A DNA stretch of 64,000 nucleotides. Source: Chloroflexota bacterium. Lineage in GTDB: Bacteria > Chloroflexota > Anaerolineae > Anaerolineales > Anaerolineaceae. The stretch is from NCBI GenBank assembly GCA_009773005.1, contig WOUT01000006.1, forward strand, positions 1-64,000, given 5' to 3'. Shown here one piece after another: positions 1-9,700 of this stretch. Within the stretch, counting starts at the first letter, position 1. Each line of letters starts with the position of its first letter. The translations under genes and the position numbers were made by a program. Under the pieces are notes generated by a model. The model was not told where the DNA came from, searched no databases, and saw nothing but the letters and a program-made list of their open reading frames with translations.

Positions 1-79
1 CTCCGTTTTGTTTGGTTTGAGCGCTATAACAATAACGGATTTTTCCCTTTCCTGCTATTCTTTTACTTTCCTCTGTCCA

Positions 80-102
80 ATATGTAGTGTAAACCTACAT
101 AT
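80..102. promoter_or_regulatory. Inverted repeat upstream of the marR promoter
   Basis: Two perfect 8-bp arms (ATATGTAG and CTACATAT) are separated by 7 bases, 27 bp before the -35 box of the MarR gene. It could be an operator or the end of a transcript entering from outside the window. There is no T-run after it. Confidence 0.45.
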
Positions 103-128
103 GTCAAATAACAATGTCATTTTACCCC

Positions 129-156
129 TTGACAAAACAGAAACTACTTGTATAAT
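129..156 (+). promoter_or_regulatory. Sigma70-like promoter of the marR gene
   Basis: A perfect -35 TTGACA (129-134) and a perfect -10 TATAAT (151-156) are spaced by 16 bp, 41 bp before the MarR start codon. This is a strong consensus promoter, as expected for a gene kept in check by a repressor. Confidence 0.85.
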
Positions 157-160
157 ACAA
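148..160. promoter_or_regulatory. Likely MarR operator over the -10 box
   Basis: TTGTAT-A-ATACAA is a perfect 6-1-6 inverted repeat covering the -10 hexamer. MarR-family dimers bind palindromes of this size, so autorepression is likely. A related palindrome lies before the next gene at 697-710. Confidence 0.6.
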
Positions 161-196
161 ATATACGTAATTACAAGTTATTAAGGATCACAGCTC

Positions 197-661
197 ATGA
201 GCGCAAGCTCCCTCGACTTATTTGCCAGCAATCTACAGCGCCTAATTAGCCACCTTGTCAGAGAATACGAACTCTGCGATCAGATATGCACTGGGCAGTA
301 TCGCTTGACGGCTTCCCAGGGCTACACAATCCTCACCCTGCCTGAAAGCGAGAGCATGACGATGAACGCGTTGAGTGAGGCTATGGGGCTGGCCAATAGC
401 ACGATGACGCGCATGGTTGATCAACTTGTTGAAAAGGGTTTTGTCCGCCGCATGACGGACGATGAAGATCGCCGCGTGGTGCGGGTGTGCCTTACTTTGC
501 AAGGGCAAGAATCGCGGCACAATCTGGAACAGGCCCAGCAATACTTTTTTGGATTGGTACTTGCTGAAATTTCACGGGAAGAACGGCAAGACATCCTTCA
601 GAGTTTTGAGCGAGTCGTCACCGCCATTGAAAAGGTGCGCAAAAGTGGTTGTATCCCATGA
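197..661 (+). CDS. MarR-family transcriptional regulator
   Basis: This 154-residue protein has the size and winged-helix pattern of MarR repressors. The recognition-helix region around residues 60-75 reads LSEAMGLANSTMTRMVD, followed by the wing with DDEDRRVVRV, the typical D-x-R-D/DRR signature near residues 88-98. ATG at 197 follows an AAGGA ribosome site at about 183. It leads a same-strand cluster with ArsD-like, ArsA-like, CrtC-like and PIG-L genes and probably controls itself and that cluster through palindromes in its own promoter and before the ArsD-like gene. There is one Cys pair near the N-terminus (residues 27 and 31), which might sense a thiol-reactive signal or metalloid, but that is inference. 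The ligand is unknown. Confidence 0.88.
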   Translation: MSASSLDLFASNLQRLISHLVREYELCDQICTGQYRLTASQGYTILTLPESESMTMNALSEAMGLANSTMTRMVDQLVEKGFVRRMTDDEDRRVVRVCLTLQGQESRHNLEQAQQYFFGLVLAEISREERQDILQSFERVVTAIEKVRKSGCIP

Positions 662-696
662 GAGCATTTGCAACTCACTTTTTTTATTCATGTATT

Positions 697-710
697 TAGT
701 ATATACAAAT
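697..710. promoter_or_regulatory. Second MarR-type palindrome before the ArsD-like gene
   Basis: GTATATAC (699-706) is a perfect palindrome with matching TT/AA flanks, 33 bp before the ArsD-like start. It resembles the palindrome in the marR promoter and may be a second binding site, giving the downstream genes their own regulated promoter. Confidence 0.4.
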
Positions 711-742
711 AATGTATTAAGCAAATAAAGGAGATCAGTATA

Positions 743-1105
743 ATGAAACTTGGATTTATGAGCAAGGAAAAACCAGTGGGTATTGTAATTATTACGGGTA
801 GCTGCTGTATTCCCGGTATGGCGCCGCTCGATGAACGCACCCATCAGGTAGTGGAGCAAGCCATCTCCAATACTGGCGTAAACGCCCAAGTGAAAACCCT
901 GCCAGTCACCACCGCTTACATAGGCGGTGCGCCGAAGGACGTGATCGCGCAACTCGTCGGGAAATATAATCAGTCCGGCCAAATCGGGTTGCCTGCAATC
1001 CTGATTAATGGGAAAACCGTTTCGTTCGGCGTACCCGAGATCGAACAAATCGAAACCGCGCTTCTTCAAGCGGTAAATATCACCAAGGAGAAAACCAATG
1101 GATAA
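743..1105 (+). CDS. ArsD-like thioredoxin-fold metallochaperone
   Basis: This 120-residue protein has the ArsD layout: a first beta strand ending in a vicinal Cys pair (ITGSCCIPGM, residues about 18-27), a helix, and a Gly-Leu-Pro cis-Pro strand (QIGLPAILINGKTV, near residues 79-92). ArsD hands As(III) or Sb(III) to the ArsA ATPase. Here only the first Cys pair is present; the C-terminal Cys pairs of plasmid-borne ArsD are absent, so metalloid delivery is likely simpler or the partner differs. A good AAGGAG site precedes the ATG, and the 3' end overlaps the ArsA-like gene by 8 nt, which indicates translational coupling and a shared job. The ligand is not proven. Confidence 0.7.
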   Translation: MKLGFMSKEKPVGIVIITGSCCIPGMAPLDERTHQVVEQAISNTGVNAQVKTLPVTTAYIGGAPKDVIAQLVGKYNQSGQIGLPAILINGKTVSFGVPEIEQIETALLQAVNITKEKTNG

Positions 1106-2018
1106 TAAATTCGTCAACATCATGTCACCAAACGGGTCAACCAAGTATCTTTTCTTTGGCGGCAAAGGCGGCGTCGGCAAGACAACGCTGGCTACCACAA
1201 CTGCCGTGTGGTTCGCCGATCAAGGCTACCGAACGACCATCGTTTCCACTGATCCCACCGTGAGCCTCTCAACCATGTTCGGTCAGGAGATCGGCGGCGA
1301 GACGCGGGTTCCCATCCGCCACGTATCCAATCTATGCGGGCTTAACATCAATCCCAACGACGCCAAAGGAGTTTTTCAAAAACGTCTGAACAGCGTCATG
1401 GGTCAGATGACCGGGACTTTTGGGGGTGACATCGTCAGCACGCCCTGTGCTGAGGAGATGGCAACCTTCGATCAATTCGTGACCTTTCTGGAAGAACCAG
1501 ACAGCGAGGTGATCGTTTTCGACACCGCTCCCACAGGCAAGTCATTGCGTGAACTTGCCATGCCGTTCGACTGGGCTGGTTTTCTGCAAAAACAAATCCA
1601 GGATGGCAAGGAACTGGCGCGCCTGATGAACATGGATGAGGATTCTTTCGACAAACTGGAACAGGATAAGCTCCGCTACGAAAACGCCCTATCAGTTTTG
1701 CGTAATCGATCGACAACGGTCTTCAATCTGGTTCTGCTGCCAGAGCGGTTGCCAATCGAGGAAACTTACAGCGCCATTACCGGTCTGGACCGACTCGGTA
1801 TCTCGGTTCAATCACTTATTACTAACCAGTGCATCCTGCCCGAAGTCGTCGAAGGTAACCGTTTCCTTGCAGCAAGGGCTGAAGTGCAGTCCCGCTACCT
1901 GGACGAGATTGGATCGCGCTTTAAGGACTTAATCCAGACGCGTCTTCCGTTGTTGGACCACGATGTGTCCGATTTGGCTTCATTGCGACAAGTTGGAAAA
2001 ATCATTTATGGAGAGTAA
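1098..2018 (+). CDS. ArsA/Get3-type ATPase, single half
   Basis: This 306-residue protein carries the deviant Walker A GGKGGVGKTT (residues about 22-31), the switch region VFDTAPTGKS (near 140) and the overall ArsA/Get3 fold. A Cys in TPCAEEMATFDQF (near 115) matches the position of the E. coli ArsA metalloid ligand Cys113, but the second and third ligand cysteines are not apparent. Plasmid ArsA is a fused double of about 580 residues; this is one half and would act as a homodimer, as archaeal ArsA/Get3 proteins do. It overlaps the ArsD-like gene and precedes a CrtC-like gene. No ArsB or Acr3 pump is in the window, so a role in metalloid export is not secured. Confidence 0.85.
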   Translation: MDNKFVNIMSPNGSTKYLFFGGKGGVGKTTLATTTAVWFADQGYRTTIVSTDPTVSLSTMFGQEIGGETRVPIRHVSNLCGLNINPNDAKGVFQKRLNSVMGQMTGTFGGDIVSTPCAEEMATFDQFVTFLEEPDSEVIVFDTAPTGKSLRELAMPFDWAGFLQKQIQDGKELARLMNMDEDSFDKLEQDKLRYENALSVLRNRSTTVFNLVLLPERLPIEETYSAITGLDRLGISVQSLITNQCILPEVVEGNRFLAARAEVQSRYLDEIGSRFKDLIQTRLPLLDHDVSDLASLRQVGKIIYGE

Positions 2019-2022
2019 CAAA

Positions 2023-3075
2023 ATGTCAAAACGAGTGCTATTTGGGGAGGGAGATGAGTTTCTCAAGCGTGAGGGACTAACGCTTGAGCCAGAAATTTGG
2101 GAAGACGGTCTGCGCACCGACACCGGACCAGGCAACTTTGAATGGTGGTACTTCGACGCACATTTCGATGATGGCTCCACTGTGGTCATTGTATACCACA
2201 CTAAACCGTTATTGCTGCGCACTGGTCCGCTTAAACCTATGATCGCTATCACCATCACACGCCCCGATGGGCAAAAATTGAGCAGCTTTCCAATCTACCG
2301 TCCTGGTCAATTTGAAGCAGAAAAAGATCAATGTGATATTCGAATCGGCCCCAGTCGAGTCCACGGCGACCTCCATCGGTACGAGCTTCACGCCGAGGGC
2401 AGTAATTTGAGTGCCGACCTGGTGTTCACCGGGCAAGTGCCTCCCTGGCGACCTGGATCGGGCTTCAATTATTACAACGAGGAGCTTACCCGCTTCTTCG
2501 CCTGGCTGCCCTCCATCCCTTTTGGTCACGTTGAGGGCACATTGACCTATGATGGTCAAACGCGTCCTGTGCGGGGCACAGGCTATCATGACCACAACTG
2601 GGGCAACATTGGCTTGAACGAGGTGCTGTCACACTGGTATTGGGGGCGCGCCCATCTGGGCGACTACACTCTGATCTTTGCTAATGTAGTGGCGGCAGAC
2701 AGTTACAACAACCAGGTATTCCCTGTATTCCTGCTTGCCAAAGGCAGCCGCGTTCTAACAGACGACGGTCGCTTCCTCACTTTGCAAAAGGGAGAAGAAC
2801 AAACTCACATAAGCCGAAAGACTTTTCCAGGTCGGTTGGATTTTTATTGGCAGCGTGACATCGAAACAATTCATCTCGCGATACGAAAGCCCCGGATTAT
2901 TGAGTCTACCAGTATGCTTACCGGTTTACCGGGTTGGAAACGCTCGTTGGCGCGGTTGTTTACCAATCCTTATTACTTCCGTTTTGAGGCAGACCTGGAA
3001 CTATCTGTGAGTATTTCAGGAGAGTGCTCCATAGAACACGGACCTGTAATCTATGAGTTAATGATTTTGCATTGA
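2023..3075 (+). CDS. CrtC/AttH lipocalin-like family protein
   Basis: This is a 350-residue protein of the hydroxyneurosporene synthase (CrtC)/AttH superfamily, a double lipocalin-like beta barrel. The family signatures are visible: an N-terminal FEWWYFDAHFDDG (residues about 40-52) and the central GYHDHNWGN (near 188-196). Characterised members include carotenoid 1,2-hydratase and a Diels-Alderase-like group, so the fold does not fix the reaction. ATG at 2023 is chosen over upstream in-frame codons because it follows GGAGAG directly and starts 4 nt after the ArsA-like stop. No carotenoid genes are nearby; association with a PIG-L deacetylase and an ArsA-like ATPase is unusual. Confidence 0.72.
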   Translation: MSKRVLFGEGDEFLKREGLTLEPEIWEDGLRTDTGPGNFEWWYFDAHFDDGSTVVIVYHTKPLLLRTGPLKPMIAITITRPDGQKLSSFPIYRPGQFEAEKDQCDIRIGPSRVHGDLHRYELHAEGSNLSADLVFTGQVPPWRPGSGFNYYNEELTRFFAWLPSIPFGHVEGTLTYDGQTRPVRGTGYHDHNWGNIGLNEVLSHWYWGRAHLGDYTLIFANVVAADSYNNQVFPVFLLAKGSRVLTDDGRFLTLQKGEEQTHISRKTFPGRLDFYWQRDIETIHLAIRKPRIIESTSMLTGLPGWKRSLARLFTNPYYFRFEADLELSVSISGECSIEHGPVIYELMILH

Positions 3076-3167
3076 GAAGAGTTACGCCAAGTAAATTAAC
3101 GACAGGGCACGATTCTTGTTTCAACACACAATTAAAAGAAAGGTGATGTTTTTCAGAAAACAATTCG

Positions 3168-4037
3168 ATGAGTAATTTTTCCTCTTTGTCCAAAAATTCC
3201 AACCGACGACTGCTCGCCGTTTTTGCTCATCCGGATGATGAGACGTTTGGTCCGGGCGGTACCCTGGCGCTTTACGCATCCAGAGGGGTTGAAGTCCATC
3301 TGATCTGTGCCACGCGCGGTGAGGCTGGAGAAGCGCCGCATGGACTGAATGGATTTGTTTCAATCGGTGAAATGCGCGAGGATGAGTTACGCCGGGCTGC
3401 CTCGGTGTTAGGGCTAAAAACCGTGCGCTTTCTAGATTATCGCGACTCGGGCATGCCTGGCTCGCCAGACAATCATCATCCCAAGTCGCTGGCTATGGCT
3501 CAATTAACCGAGATTGCACAACAAATTGCCGGTCATATCCGGGAAATTCATCCGCAGGTCATCGTCACTTTTGATCCGATTGGAGGGTATCGCCACCCGG
3601 ACCATATCGCAATTCAGCGGGCAACCGTGAAAGCCTTCGGCATGGCAGGAGATCCCGGACAGAATATCCAGGGTCTGCCACCGTATTCCCCCTCTAAACT
3701 GTATTACTCGACATTTTCGCGCCGTATCTTGCGTTGGGTAGCGCGTATCCTGGTGTTAATAGGGCAGGATCCGCATCATTTTGGAAAAAACAGGGATATT
3801 GATCTTAAATCACTGGGTGACAGTGACTTTCCTATCCACGCAACTATATCAATTCGCAAGGTTTTGAAAATAAAAGATCAAGCCTCTGCATGTCATGCCA
3901 GTCAGGGTGGTGGTTGCAACGGACCTGTGAGGTGGTTGCAACGCTGGTTTGGTAGAAACGACACGTTTATGCGCGCGATCCCGGCTGCACCTCCTCTGCA
4001 AATGGAACGTGATCTATTCGAAGGGGTTGAGCTTTGA
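3168..4037 (+). CDS. PIG-L (LmbE) family deacetylase
   Basis: This 289-residue protein shows the zinc-binding AHPDDE motif (residues about 20-25) and the distal HPDH motif (near 143-146), both diagnostic of PIG-L deacetylases such as MshB and BshB, which remove acetyl groups from N-acetylglucosamine conjugates during thiol cofactor synthesis. A thiol cofactor link would fit a metalloid-related cluster, but no other mycothiol or bacillithiol gene is present. The last 90 residues hold a CHASQGGGCNG stretch with two Cys. The gene lies 92 nt after the CrtC-like gene. Its start lacks a strong Shine-Dalgarno site. Confidence 0.82.
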   Translation: MSNFSSLSKNSNRRLLAVFAHPDDETFGPGGTLALYASRGVEVHLICATRGEAGEAPHGLNGFVSIGEMREDELRRAASVLGLKTVRFLDYRDSGMPGSPDNHHPKSLAMAQLTEIAQQIAGHIREIHPQVIVTFDPIGGYRHPDHIAIQRATVKAFGMAGDPGQNIQGLPPYSPSKLYYSTFSRRILRWVARILVLIGQDPHHFGKNRDIDLKSLGDSDFPIHATISIRKVLKIKDQASACHASQGGGCNGPVRWLQRWFGRNDTFMRAIPAAPPLQMERDLFEGVEL

Positions 4038-4507
4038 CTAACAAATGATAATTCGTTTACCAAATATAGAGATTCACATCGAAAGCCTCTGAAAAGGACA
4101 TATAGGGACGTAATTCTACAAAGGCATTGCTTTAGGCAGACTGATAACCAGCCAGAATATTAACGATAACGCTGGCCGAACCCGTTGGAACAATTTGTTG
4201 CTCCGGTCTCGCACATGGCGATGCGGGTTCAAGTAGCAAGAGGGTCCAGGAAGATTTATACGCTCCTGTCATTCTTGCTGGTTTATTGAAGGCCCGCTGG
4301 TTGATGGCTGATGAGAAAAAGAATCAGCGATTGATTTTGACATCCTTTCCACCTCAACCCTTACCGAGCGAGTTCAGAACATTTAAAAATCAAATATCTT
4401 AAAACAAGAGCAGTTGGTTATTTTTTCGAGCGATATCAACATGTGTATAACCAATTGCTTCAGTCTTGCAAGCAAGATGATTTAGGGAAAATTATGCACG
4501 TTGCTAT
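4038..4507. other. 470-bp gap without a recognisable gene
   Basis: An open frame of about 75 codons runs on the plus strand from about 4153 to the TAA near 4401, without a good start or a recognised family. It might be a decayed coding end. No tRNA, terminator or promoter stands out. Confidence 0.4.
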
Positions 4508-6169
4508 TCACTCCATACTGGTTTGAGCAACCACAAATCGGTTGCGTCCCTCATTTTTGGCACGGTACAGGGCAGAATCGGCAGCTGATAGTAGACTCTC
4601 AATCGTCTCCCCGTGTTCTGGGAAACTTGCAACCCCTATGGAAACGGTGATGGCTGGAAGTGATTCTTCCTGGTACCGTACATTCATGCGTTGGATTTCG
4701 CTATGCAATTTTTCAGTCCGCCGGAGAGTGTCGTCCAGTGAAGCCTCCGGTAAAATCAACAAGAATTCTTCGCCGCCATAGCGGCAGGGTATGTCTTCAC
4801 CTCGGAAATTCTTCTTTAATAATTCGCCCAATTCGATTAAAACTGCATCTCCGGCCGGGTGACTGTAGGTATCGTTGAAGGATTTGAAGTGATCAATATC
4901 AAGCATGATCACGCTGAGGGCCGCCTTTCGACGCGCAGCTCGATCCAACTCTCGCATGAATGTTTCCTCCATATAACGCCGGTTGAATAAGCCAGTGAGC
5001 GGATCTCGTATTGCCTGGTAGCGCAGGGTTTCCTGTAATCCAAGGTTCACCAATGCTAGCGCAGCGTGCTCGGCCACCGTCTCAGACAACTGTCGTTTCA
5101 TCATGAGGCCCTCCGCCGATTGCTTTTCCAGAGTTCGCAGAAGTTTTGGGTATCTGAAATGCAGAATGCCCAGCGTCTCGTCGTGCGCAAGCAGAGGAAC
5201 ACAAAGGTACCCATCTGGTCTGGGTTTTCCGAGTGACGGACAGAAACCGCTGTGGCTGTTCAAATCGTCAGACGAGTACAACTTCCCCAGACGCAGCGCC
5301 CAACACTCATCAGATGAAAGCGCGCAGCCAGGCAGTTGAAGCGGGGCGTCCCCCCAGGTAGCGATTGGCTCTAAAATGCCAGATGTTTTATTTAGGACAT
5401 AAAGCGCGCCGGAAACGTTTGGGAACAAACGCCTGAAGAAATTAGCAATGACGTCATAAGCTTCCGCGACGGTAAGGCAGGTTTGTAGCCGATTGCCCAT
5501 CTCGTTAAGCAGGCTTAAATCTTCCAGATGCCGGTTTTGAACTTTCTGTTTTGCGTTTGCTGCTTCAGTTGCAAGCTGGGCTTTTTGGAACCGCAAGAAT
5601 AACAGCGAGATCGAGGCGGCAGTAAGAACCAGCACAAGCGCGGAACCAATATCATCTACCTGCTCCACTTGCTCCACCTTCGCATGGTAGTGGGCACTGA
5701 CCTCGTCAAGTATTTGGATAAAAGATTCGAAGGCTGGGTCCACTTGTTCTTCGTCAAAGACCCATGCCTGGTCAAAATCGCCTTCCGAGACCAGCTTGAT
5801 CTCTTCAGAGATGGCAGAAACATAGGTTGAGTAAGCTCGGCGAACCGAAAGCAGGCCTTCTCTATCTGGGTCTAATTGCTCCAATTCCCTCAATAATTGT
5901 TCCATATCATTACGGGCGTTTTCCAAGTTCTCAACCAATTCCGTAGTGATGTGTCCTTCTCCGATGGACTGCCATTCCAAAGCAGAGAGATGATAAGCAT
6001 GAACGTTGAGGAGCAAGAGCAAATGTTCAGCACGATCGCTTTCCTTGACAATGCGCCGAAGCGCGGCATTGGCGCAGATTGCTGCCAGTGCAATAAAGAA
6101 CACCAGCATTAGAACCAGTAAACCGGAGATGCTATACTTGTTTTTTAGAGGGAAAATAGTTTCAGTCAT
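4508..6169 (-). CDS. Membrane diguanylate cyclase with GAF and GGDEF domains
   Basis: About 553 residues: a membrane segment near residues 12-35, an outside helical sensor region of about 135 residues rich in acidic heptads, a second membrane segment near 175-195, a coiled linker, a GAF domain (about 220-380) and a C-terminal GGDEF domain. The catalytic motif is RYGGEEF and the product-inhibition I-site RGED sits exactly five residues before it, so an active, feedback-inhibited c-di-GMP synthase is expected. ATG at 6169 follows AAAAGGCG; a TTG 11 codons upstream is possible. It stands alone, facing away from the nuclease gene. Confidence 0.9.
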   Translation of the reverse strand: MTETIFPLKNKYSISGLLVLMLVFFIALAAICANAALRRIVKESDRAEHLLLLLNVHAYHLSALEWQSIGEGHITTELVENLENARNDMEQLLRELEQLDPDREGLLSVRRAYSTYVSAISEEIKLVSEGDFDQAWVFDEEQVDPAFESFIQILDEVSAHYHAKVEQVEQVDDIGSALVLVLTAASISLLFLRFQKAQLATEAANAKQKVQNRHLEDLSLLNEMGNRLQTCLTVAEAYDVIANFFRRLFPNVSGALYVLNKTSGILEPIATWGDAPLQLPGCALSSDECWALRLGKLYSSDDLNSHSGFCPSLGKPRPDGYLCVPLLAHDETLGILHFRYPKLLRTLEKQSAEGLMMKRQLSETVAEHAALALVNLGLQETLRYQAIRDPLTGLFNRRYMEETFMRELDRAARRKAALSVIMLDIDHFKSFNDTYSHPAGDAVLIELGELLKKNFRGEDIPCRYGGEEFLLILPEASLDDTLRRTEKLHSEIQRMNVRYQEESLPAITVSIGVASFPEHGETIESLLSAADSALYRAKNEGRNRFVVAQTSME

Positions 6170-6743
6170 CGCCTTTTTGATTCTCTGGGCACGGTCTGCC
6201 AAACTTTATGACTTGCTTTTATCGCCTAAGCGCAGCGGCTAATTAATGTGCAACTTAGCGTTTGGTCCGATGACAAAACTTCAAATTCATCATATCATAA
6301 AAAAAAATGCAAATCTCTCGTTTTAACAACGAATCTTAACTCAAGGTTTTATTGAAGCAAGGGACCGCTGGTAAACCTTGATCGCGTGAGATAACAAGAG
6401 AATCACCATCGCTCCGTAAACATACTACTGATTTTCAGGCAACATGCTACGGATATCGAGTGGGATTGCTTTTTGGATGTTCAAGTTCAATGAGATAGAA
6501 AGCAACTCGAAACCACAGTGGCCTTTTTACCACTGTTCTCCTTTTTACCACTGTTCTCATTTCGCTTGCTTTTTTCTTATTTTTCATTACAATAAAAGGT
6601 GTCTCTTTGCAGTGGGGAACATGTACTGGGATAATGATCCAATCGCAGTACACAACTATTCCACAACCATTAATATCTCAACATAGCATAACGAAAGATT
6701 TTCTCGGCAATTCTCATACTCAATTTTTGGATGGAGGAATCGC
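6170..6743. other. Divergent intergenic region, 574 bp
   Basis: This AT-rich gap separates the diguanylate cyclase from the secreted nuclease and must hold both promoters. It contains a perfect 18-bp tandem duplication (listed separately). I see no convincing riboswitch or small gene. Confidence 0.5.
6523..6558. repeat. Perfect 18-bp tandem duplication
   Basis: CTTTTTACCACTGTTCTC occurs twice without a gap (6523-6540 and 6541-6558), about 190 bp before the nuclease start. It may be a slippage product or a doubled regulator site. Confidence 0.9.
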
Positions 6744-9700
6744 ATGAAAAAGACTTTCCAGTTGTTGCTGCCCGTCGTTGTCATTTTGGCAATGTTATTG
6801 GGCTTTGTGCCTGCATACCCTGTGCAGGCGGTATCTCCGAATATCGTCATCAGCCAGGTATATGGCGGTGGCGGAAATAGCGGGGCTCAATATCAGAACG
6901 ATTTCATTGAATTATATAATCTTGGTACGACCCCAATCGATATTACCGGTTGGTCGGTACAATATGCATCGTCAGCAGGATCCTCTTGGCAAAAAACCTC
7001 ACTTACGGGAACAATTCAACCCGGAAAGTACTACTTAATCCAGGAGGCAGTCGGTACCAGTTGCAGCGGTCTTCCATGTGGCGTTCCATTGCCTACTCCC
7101 AATGCTACAGGATCCATCGCCATGAGCGCTACTGCCGGCAAGGTAGCTCTCGTAAACAATAGTACAACATTGACCGGTACATGCCCGGCAGGATTAGTTG
7201 ATTTCATTGGATATGGAGCAGCTAATTGTTCCGAGACATCACCGACTCCTGCATTGTCCAACACAACCGCTGCTCTCCGAAAATTGAACGGCGCACAGGA
7301 CACCGATAACAACCTGGCAGATTTCACCATCGGCGCGCCCAACCCGCGCAATACTCCCCCGCCAGATGCCGCGCCTGCAGTGGTTTCTACGGTACCAGCT
7401 GATGGGGCATCTGCGGTGCCCTACGATACTGATGTAACTGTAACTTTTACGGAACCAGTGAATGTCACGTCTGCATGGTATACGCTCTCCTGTTCTATAA
7501 GTGGGAGTCACACCGCTGCAGTTTCGGGAGGACCGACAACTTTTACTATTAATCCAGATACGGATTTTATTTCGGGTGATAGCTGTACGCTTACAGTTCT
7601 GGCAAACCAGATTACAGATCAAGACTTAAATGATCCCCCTGACAATATGATCGCAAATTTCACAGTGGGCTTCTCAACTGCTGACGCCTGCACTCTATCG
7701 TATACTCCAATTTATGAAATTCAGGGCAGCGGCGCTACAGTTGCACTTACGGGTTCGCGAACTACAATGGGAGTTGTCATCGGTGATTACGAAGGTCCCT
7801 CACCTGCCCTGAGAGGATTTTTCATACAGGATTTAACTGGTGACGGAAACCCCGCTACCTCTGATGGAATTTTCGTGTTTGAAGGCAGCAATGCTAATAG
7901 TGTGAACCTCGGTGATGTCGTCCGAGTCACAGGAAATGCAGGCGAAAACCAAGGACAATCGCAGATCAGCATTGGAAATATCATCAAATGCGGAACCGGA
8001 AGCGTTGATCCGGTTGACGTGACGCTGCCATTCGCGTCAGCAGATTACACTGAACAGTATGAAGGCATGCTCGTGCGTCTGCCACAGACCTTAACCGTTA
8101 CCGAAATGTATCAACTCGGACGGTTTGATGAGGTATTGCTCTCATCAGGTGGACGCCTGCAGCAGCCAACCAACGTCACCACACCGGGTGCAGCAGCCTT
8201 GGCGCTTCAAGATCAAAATAATTTGAACCAGATTCTTGTGGATGACGCCTCACAGGCACAAAACCCTGACCCGATCCTGTTTGGCCGTGGCGGACTGCCG
8301 CTTTCGGCATCCAATACGCTGCGAGGCGGGGATACGGCGACCGGTATCGTGGGTATTATGACCTACACCTGGGGTGGCAACAGCGCCAGTCCGAATTCTT
8401 TCCGTGTGCGCCCGATCAATGCACTCAATGGGTATGTCAACTTTGAAGCCTCCAACCCGCGTCCAGAATCCGCACCTGCGCTGACTGGCCGGGTCCGTGT
8501 CGCCGGGATGAACCTGCTCAATTTCTTTAACACCTTTTCTGGATGCACGAACGGTGTTGGTGGATTGGCAACAGACTGCCGTGGCGCTGAAAATCAAATG
8601 GAATTTGACCGTCAGTGGCAAAAGACCGTGGCTGCGATCACTGGTACCAATGCGGATGTGATCGGCGTCATCGAAATGGAAAATGATGGCTATGGAACAA
8701 ACAGCGCGATCAAGTTCCTGGTGGATCAACTCAATGCCGCGGCTTATCCCGGTACTTATGCCTTCATTGACGCAGATACAGGCACAGGACAGACTAATGC
8801 TTTAGGTCTTGACGCAATCAAGGTTGGGCTGGTTTATAAAACCGCTAAAGTTACCCCCGTAGGCACGACGGCAGCATTGAATTCAGAAGCATTCATAAAT
8901 GCCGGTGATTCAACGCCACGCAACCGTGCAGCCCTGGCCCAAGCCTTTGAAGAAGTTGGTACTGGTGCCCGGTTTGTGGTGACAGTCAACCACCTGAAGA
9001 GTAAAGGTTCTGCCTGCAACGCTCCAGATGGTTTGGATGGACAAGGCAACTGTAACATTGTGCGAACCAACGCAGCCAACATACTCACCGCCTGGCTTGC
9101 CAGTGACCCGACGCGAACAGGCGACCCTGATGCGCTGATTATCGGCGACTTAAACGCATACGCCATGGAAGATCCCATCACCGCAATCAAATCCGCAGGA
9201 TACACCAATCTGGTGCATCAGTTTGGAGGGGATGAAGCGTACTCCTATGTCTTTGACGGACAATGGGGTTATCTGGATCATGCCCTGAGCAACGCTTCCC
9301 TCACACCTCAGGTGACCGGAGTGAGCGACTGGCACATCAACTCGGATGAACCCAGCGTCCTGGATTACAACACGAACTTCAAGACTGCGAATTTAATTAC
9401 AACACTCTATGCTCCTGATGAATTCCGGATTGCAGACCACGATCCCATTTTGATTGACCTTGATCTTGTCAACAATCCACCTACTGCGAGCGCTGGTGGA
9501 CCCTACGTTGCAAATGAAGGTGACCCGTTAATCACTTTGAATGCCACTGGTTACGATCCAGATGGTACCGCTGTCACTTTCGCCTGGGATCTGGATAACG
9601 ATAACGTTTTTGAGGTTTCAGGTCAAACAGCCACTCTTGACCCCGTAGATGGCGCCTTTGATTACCCGGTTTCCGTAAAGGTAACCGATGCGACAGGCCT

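Noticed and set aside
572-1198. 208-codon open frame on the minus strand
   Set aside because: It lies across the MarR, ArsD-like and ArsA-like genes, which have clear families and ribosome sites. The antisense product shows no domain.
197-2018. A complete arsenic resistance operon
   Set aside because: Neither ArsB, Acr3, ArsC nor an ArsR-type repressor is present, so the name would overstate the evidence.
4200-4260. GGTTCAAGT stretch resembling a tRNA T-loop
   Set aside because: No paired T stem, acceptor stem or anticodon arm could be drawn around it.
6170-6743. c-di-GMP riboswitch near the diguanylate cyclase gene
   Set aside because: No GEMM-type core pairing or tetraloop receptor was recognised in the spacer.
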